This document shows positions 4,240 to 7,708 of a stretch of DNA of 7,708 nt, in pieces; position 1 is the first letter of the stretch; every line of letters begins with the position of its first letter. This DNA is from Hyphomonas sp. Lineage in GTDB: Bacteria; Pseudomonadota; Alphaproteobacteria; Caulobacterales; Hyphomonadaceae. The stretch lies in assembly GCA_024743015.1 (NCBI GenBank), contig JANSXJ010000165.1:1-7708 (forward strand), given 5' to 3'. The notes under the pieces were generated by a model. That model had not been told where the DNA came from. It made no database searches and was given only the letters and a program-made list of their open reading frames with translations. The position numbers and the translations under genes are program-made.

Positions 4240-5669
4240 TGGTCAAACTCATAACTTGCCGCCAGCGCCGCCGCTTTCTTCAGGGCGTTGGCCTTGTGGA
4301 CCGTTTCATCGAATTCGTACTGCGGCACTGAATCAAGCACGACGCCCCCGCCGGCCTGAACGTGCAGCTGTCCGTCCTGCAACACAGCCGTGCGTAGCGC
4401 GATACAGGTGTCCAGATCGCCGTTCCAGCCGAAATAGCCGATCGCGCCACCATAGATCCCGCGTGCGTTCTGCTCGAGTTCGTCGATGATCTGCATGGCC
4501 CGGATCTTGGGGGCGCCGGAGACGGTTCCGGCGGGAAGTCCAGCAATCAGGGCATCAACGGCGGACAATCCCTCCCGCAGATCGCCTTCGACGTGCGAGA
4601 CAATGTGCATTACATGACTATAACGCTCCACGATGAATCGCTCGGTCACCTCGACGCTGCCATATGCGGCGACGCGGCCTACATCGTTCCGTCCAAGATC
4701 GAGCAGCATCAGGTGTTCCGCGATTTCCTTTTGGTCCGCGAGCAGGTCTGCTTTGCGTTCAGCATCAATGACCGGGTCACCGGAGCGTGGACGTGTGCCC
4801 GCAATCGGGCGGATCGCGACACGGCCATCTCGGACCCGCACCAAAATCTCCGGGCTCGACCCGACCAGCCGAACGTCCCCGAGGTTCATATGGAACATGA
4901 ACGCAGACGGATTGAGACGTCGCAGCGCACGGTAGAAGCTGATCGATTTGCGTCCGAACGGCGCGCTGAACCGTTGGCTCGGTACGACCTGAAAGATATC
5001 GCCAGCCTTGATGTAGTCACGCGCTGTTTCGACCATTTCAAAATACTGGTCTTTCGACGTGTTCGAGGAAAATTCGAGCTCTTCGCTGGTGCCGTCACGA
5101 GGCGAGAGTGGCGGCGGGCTTTCCAGAGCTGTCTCAACTTTGTCGAGAAGCCTGTTCGCGGTCGCTTCATCGCCAGGGGCGTGTCGTCCCACCAGGATCA
5201 GCTCCTGATACAAATGATCGAAGATCAGCACGACGCCCGGGATGACCAGTAATGCCTCCGGAACATTCAACGTATCGGGGTTGGTGATCTCCACCGGCTC
5301 AACATGTTGGATGAAGTCATAGCCGATATAGCCGAAAGCACCGCTCGCCATAGGCGGCAGATCTTCACTCTCGTCCGCGTCGGCGCGCGCGTGTTCGGCA
5401 AAGCTGCGAAGCGCGTCGAGAGGGCTTACGTCAAGCCGAGTCGCGTCGGAAAAATCGCGTTGAGCGCTTTCCTCGCCGATCCCATCTAGAACGCGCATCC
5501 AGCGCTGTGGATGTAAACCGATGAAGGAATACCGACCGAGCCGCTCGCCGCCATGAATGGACTCGAACAGAAAGCTTCCGGGTTCGTCCGCACCCAGCTT
5601 GAGCATTGCAGAAACCGGTGTTTCCAGGTCTCCTGGTCGTCGTCGGACCAATAACTGATCACGGGTCAT
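4236..5669 (-). CDS. trpE: Anthranilate synthase component I
   Basis: This is the chorismate-binding subunit, which aminates chorismate and eliminates pyruvate to give anthranilate. It has 477 residues from the ATG at 5669. The N-terminal part carries the region linked to tryptophan feedback inhibition, F-L-F-E-S at 33-37 (the LLES-like element), followed by R-Y-S-F-I-G at 46-51. The catalytic domain shows I-F-Q-V-V-P-S-Q-R-F at 225-234, G-S-S-P-E-I-L-V-R at 270-278, R-P-I-A-G-T-R-P-R at 287-295, L-D-L-G-R-N-D-V-G-R at 323-332, P-A-G-T-V-S-G-A-P-K at 379-388, Y-G-G-A-I-G-Y at 406-412, and Q-A-G-G-G-V-V-L-D-S at 438-447. The frame stays open upstream to 6194, but that part is antisense-free overlap with ppiD in another frame and is not TrpE-like. 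The chosen ATG overlaps the ppiD stop (ATGA). No leader peptide or attenuator stands before it, since the upstream sequence is ppiD coding. Confidence 0.97.
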   Translation of the reverse strand: MTRDQLLVRRRPGDLETPVSAMLKLGADEPGSFLFESIHGGERLGRYSFIGLHPQRWMRVLDGIGEESAQRDFSDATRLDVSPLDALRSFAEHARADADESEDLPPMASGAFGYIGYDFIQHVEPVEITNPDTLNVPEALLVIPGVVLIFDHLYQELILVGRHAPGDEATANRLLDKVETALESPPPLSPRDGTSEELEFSSNTSKDQYFEMVETARDYIKAGDIFQVVPSQRFSAPFGRKSISFYRALRRLNPSAFMFHMNLGDVRLVGSSPEILVRVRDGRVAIRPIAGTRPRSGDPVIDAERKADLLADQKEIAEHLMLLDLGRNDVGRVAAYGSVEVTERFIVERYSHVMHIVSHVEGDLREGLSAVDALIAGLPAGTVSGAPKIRAMQIIDELEQNARGIYGGAIGYFGWNGDLDTCIALRTAVLQDGQLHVQAGGGVVLDSVPQYEFDETVHKANALKKAAALAASYEFDQ

Positions 5670-7564
5670 TGTTCGGTCACGAGACTTCTTTTGTACGCTT
5701 CGAAGGCTCCAGGATTGGTGTCCAGATCTACATGCGTAGATATTCCAAGCAAATAAGCTGCGAACAGATCGTCCGCGACACCGTTCTGAATCTCGATCGC
5801 ACTGGATTGGGCGAGCAAGTCCAGTGTTTCGCCGGAAGGCCGCTCGATGCTGGTCACCTGCATAATGATCATCTGGTTTTGCAGACCCGGAAGAGCGAAC
5901 GTGTCGCCGACTTCGTTTGCTGCGAACATGCCAGTGATCAGGGGACGCGGAATCTGAAGCTCGGTATTGGCCCGCGTGATCGGGCGGGGCAGGCTCTCGA
6001 CTGCACTCGCGTACTTTTCGGCCTGCTGTGCGAGCGTGCTCTCGCCGCTTGCGATCGCAGCTTCGATCTCTGCCGAAACGTTTTGCAGCTGCTGCGATTG
6101 CTGTTGTTGTTTCCAGGCCGCGACGAGCGTTTCGCGAACTTCTTCGAATTCCGGCAAGCGCTCCGGGACAATCGTGTCGACCCGGGCGAGCCACGTCGCT
6201 TCATCTTCCCCGAACCGTTCCGTCTTCCGACCTTCGGCTTGAGCATAGATCATCTGCAGCAGTCCTGGCGCTGTCACGAGCGGCAAGAAACGGCGACCGT
6301 CCTTGGTGACCCCATTGGTATCAACGGGTGCAAATGACAGGACAGGTGTGCCAATGCCTTCTGCGATGGTTTCCAGATCGGCCCCGGTGCCGAGTAGATC
6401 GTCGAATTGAGGAAGGGCGTCGTAGAACAAACCAATGGCGAGGTCCCGCGCGAGTTCTGTCTCTATCTGTTCGCGGACCGTTTCCAACGGAGTTGCATCG
6501 CCTGGCGTGATCGATTCCAAGCGGATGACGATATATTGATCACCATTCGGTTGAGGTCCGTGAATGGAGCCGGTTTGCGCACCGGGAGAGAAGACCTGAT
6601 CGGCGAGTCGATCGTTCGAAATCAGTTCCCGGCGTCCTGTTCGTTCTTGCGATGAGAGCGCCGTATCGATTGATTCCGGTGCCGCGCCGCCGGCGATGCG
6701 GCCCAGAGCTGCCCGCGCGACGGATTCACTCGGAAACGCAAACTCGGTGAACGTACGCGTATCCGGACCTGTATATCGATCGGCTTTGTAGGCGTCATAG
6801 AAGGCGAGAACATCATCCTCGGTCACTTCGCTTTCGGAAATGAAATCATCTGCGGTTAGGTGGATGAGGCTGATCCCGCGGCGTTCAGGCTCGCGCAGGG
6901 CGGCTTTTCTAGATTCATACAGTTCGAGCAGGTCTTCTTCTGTCGGTTCGCCGATTTCAGGAAGCGCTGATTGTTGCAACATGAACCAGGATGCGCCGCG
7001 TCGTTCGCCTGAATAAGCAGCTTGCAAGCGGGCGAGTGCGATCGGAACTCTCAGTCCTTCAATCGGCACGCGTTGGAGTCGCGATAGCGTCATTTCCGAT
7101 TCCAGATCCGCTTCGTAATCCGCTTCGCGGAATCCGTTTGCGTCGAGAAGCTGGGAATAGCGGACCGGATCGAACACGCCGGTCGTGTCTTGGAAGATCG
7201 GATCGGTTCGAATGCGTTCGGCGATGGCTCCGGTTGTGGCCGAGATGCCCTGTTCGTCGGCATACGCCGTCAGAAGGGTTTCACGGGTCAGATCCTGAAA
7301 CAACCCATCGACGAGACCACGCTCCATCGCTTCTTCTTTGGTCAAGGAACGCCCACGTTCATCGGTTTGTGTCCGAAGAATGCGCTCAAGGGTCGAATCG
7401 AACAACCGGTCAGTGACCGCCCGTTCGCCTGACTTTGCGAAACTGTTGCCGGAACCACCCGCAAAAATGTCGGTCACACCCCAGGCCGCCATCGCGATAA
7501 TGACGACGACGAAAATTCCGCCGGCCCATGGTGAGCGGAGCATATTGCGCAACGGAGTCAGCAT
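5666..7564 (-). CDS. ppiD: Membrane-anchored peptidyl-prolyl isomerase of the SurA/PpiD type
   Basis: This is an inner-membrane folding factor of 632 residues, close to the usual PpiD size. A short cytoplasmic N-terminus (MLTPLRNMLRSPWAGG) precedes one transmembrane segment at about 17-35, and the rest should face the periplasm. A SurA-N-like chaperone region covers about 48-180 (including F-D-P-V-R-Y-S-Q-L-L at 131-140, a family hallmark with the following F-R-E-x-x-Y/E pattern). A PpiC-type parvulin region spans about 225-355 but looks degenerate, as is common for alphaproteobacterial members, so isomerase activity is uncertain and holding of nascent proteins more likely. A Gln-rich helix (485-497) follows. 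The ATG at 7564 has an AAAAGGT ribosome site eight bases upstream (7573-7579). The stop overlaps the trpE start. From memory, the position between divergent tpiA and trpE is conserved in alphaproteobacteria. Confidence 0.9.
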   Translation of the reverse strand: MLTPLRNMLRSPWAGGIFVVVIIAMAAWGVTDIFAGGSGNSFAKSGERAVTDRLFDSTLERILRTQTDERGRSLTKEEAMERGLVDGLFQDLTRETLLTAYADEQGISATTGAIAERIRTDPIFQDTTGVFDPVRYSQLLDANGFREADYEADLESEMTLSRLQRVPIEGLRVPIALARLQAAYSGERRGASWFMLQQSALPEIGEPTEEDLLELYESRKAALREPERRGISLIHLTADDFISESEVTEDDVLAFYDAYKADRYTGPDTRTFTEFAFPSESVARAALGRIAGGAAPESIDTALSSQERTGRRELISNDRLADQVFSPGAQTGSIHGPQPNGDQYIVIRLESITPGDATPLETVREQIETELARDLAIGLFYDALPQFDDLLGTGADLETIAEGIGTPVLSFAPVDTNGVTKDGRRFLPLVTAPGLLQMIYAQAEGRKTERFGEDEATWLARVDTIVPERLPEFEEVRETLVAAWKQQQQSQQLQNVSAEIEAAIASGESTLAQQAEKYASAVESLPRPITRANTELQIPRPLITGMFAANEVGDTFALPGLQNQMIIMQVTSIERPSGETLDLLAQSSAIEIQNGVADDLFAAYLLGISTHVDLDTNPGAFEAYKRSLVTEQ

Positions 7565-7611
7565 GGTTTCAGACCTTTTACTTCAGGATCGCTTGTGAGT
7601 TTCAGCACAGC

Positions 7612-7640
7612 TTGCTAGGCGAGCGCACAAACTTGTTCAA
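7612..7640 (-). promoter_or_regulatory. Possible promoter of the ppiD-trpE-trpG run
   Basis: On the minus strand, TTGAAC (7635-7640) and TAGCAA (7612-7617) are 17 bases apart, with a predicted start near 7605 and a leader of about 40 bases to the ppiD ATG. The -35 is close to consensus and the -10 is weak. It is the only place in the run with non-coding upstream sequence, so trpE and trpG either use it or an internal promoter within ppiD. Confidence 0.35.
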
Positions 7641-7653
7641 GATGGTGACTGGT

Positions 7654-7708
7654 ATGGTGCGTACTCTGATCGCAGGCAACTGGAAAATGAATGGCCTGAA
7701 ATCAAGCC
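7654..7708 (+). CDS. tpiA: Triosephosphate isomerase, N-terminal fragment (runs off the right edge)
   Basis: This enzyme interconverts dihydroxyacetone phosphate and glyceraldehyde 3-phosphate in glycolysis. The first 18 codons read MVRTLIAGNWKMNGLKSS. The segment A-G-N-W-K-M-N-G at residues 7-14 is the hallmark N-terminus of the family; its Asn and Lys bind the substrate. An in-frame ATG at 7642 would add four residues (MVTG). Neither start has a good Shine-Dalgarno site; I chose 7654 because the family usually has only a few residues before the L-I-A-G-N-W-K strand. The gene is divergent from ppiD, with an 89-bp gap that must hold both promoters. Confidence 0.93.
   Translation, partial: MVRTLIAGNWKMNGLKSS

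Noticed and set aside
4593..5252. Long + strand frame antisense to trpE, and a similar one at 5606-6337 antisense to ppiD
   Set aside because: Both are opposite to clearly identified genes and show no family motifs or ribosome sites. They are typical antisense frames in GC-rich coding DNA.
5670..6194. N-terminal extension of the trpE frame to an ATG at 6194
   Set aside because: The extra 175 residues are Arg/Ser-rich and unlike TrpE. They overlap the well-supported ppiD frame, and the ATG at 5669 gives a normal-length TrpE.
1..7708. Mobile elements, CRISPR arrays, tRNA or rRNA genes
   Set aside because: No transposase or integrase motifs, regularly spaced repeats, terminal inverted repeats or tRNA-like cloverleaf sequences were found by reading both strands.

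Overview
The window looks like an alphaproteobacterial chromosome, most like Caulobacterales, Maricaulales or Hyphomonadaceae; I cannot place it below class with confidence. GC is moderate to high. The gene order tpiA <-> ppiD-trpE-trpG ... trpD-trpC ... lexA is, from memory, a conserved alphaproteobacterial neighbourhood. The candidate lexA control site resembles the GTTC-N7-GTTC direct repeat used by alphaproteobacterial LexA.

Layout from right to left. The right edge holds the first codons of tpiA (triosephosphate isomerase) on the + strand. It is divergent from a minus-strand run of ppiD (membrane-anchored SurA/PpiD-type periplasmic folding factor), trpE and trpG (the two anthranilate synthase subunits). 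The run then breaks. About 1.2 kb between trpG and trpD holds two + strand genes: a divergent protein I read as a dihydrofolate reductase/RibD-C fold, and an unrecognised three-segment membrane protein whose 3' end overlaps trpG tail to tail by 18 bp. The minus-strand series resumes with trpD, trpC and a GNAT acetyltransferase. The left edge holds the first 13 codons of lexA, also minus strand. No stretch over 300 bases lacks a gene.

How the genes work together. TrpE and TrpG make anthranilate from chorismate and glutamine. TrpD attaches phosphoribose to it, and TrpC makes indole-3-glycerol phosphate after the TrpF step. trpF, trpB and trpA are not here. The joints ppiD/trpE, trpE/trpG, trpD/trpC and trpC/GNAT are all 4-bp ATGA stop/start overlaps, which implies tight translational coupling within each half of the split operon. 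I see no Trp-rich leader peptide before trpE or trpD.

Points of most interest: (1) the trp operon is interrupted by two opposite-strand genes, an architecture like the described 'noncontiguous operons'; (2) a probable lexA promoter with an overlapping near-consensus SOS box lies inside and just after the GNAT gene; (3) TrpD has Leu where the usual GTGGD motif has Asp; (4) the DHFR-like protein and the membrane protein have no function I can assign.
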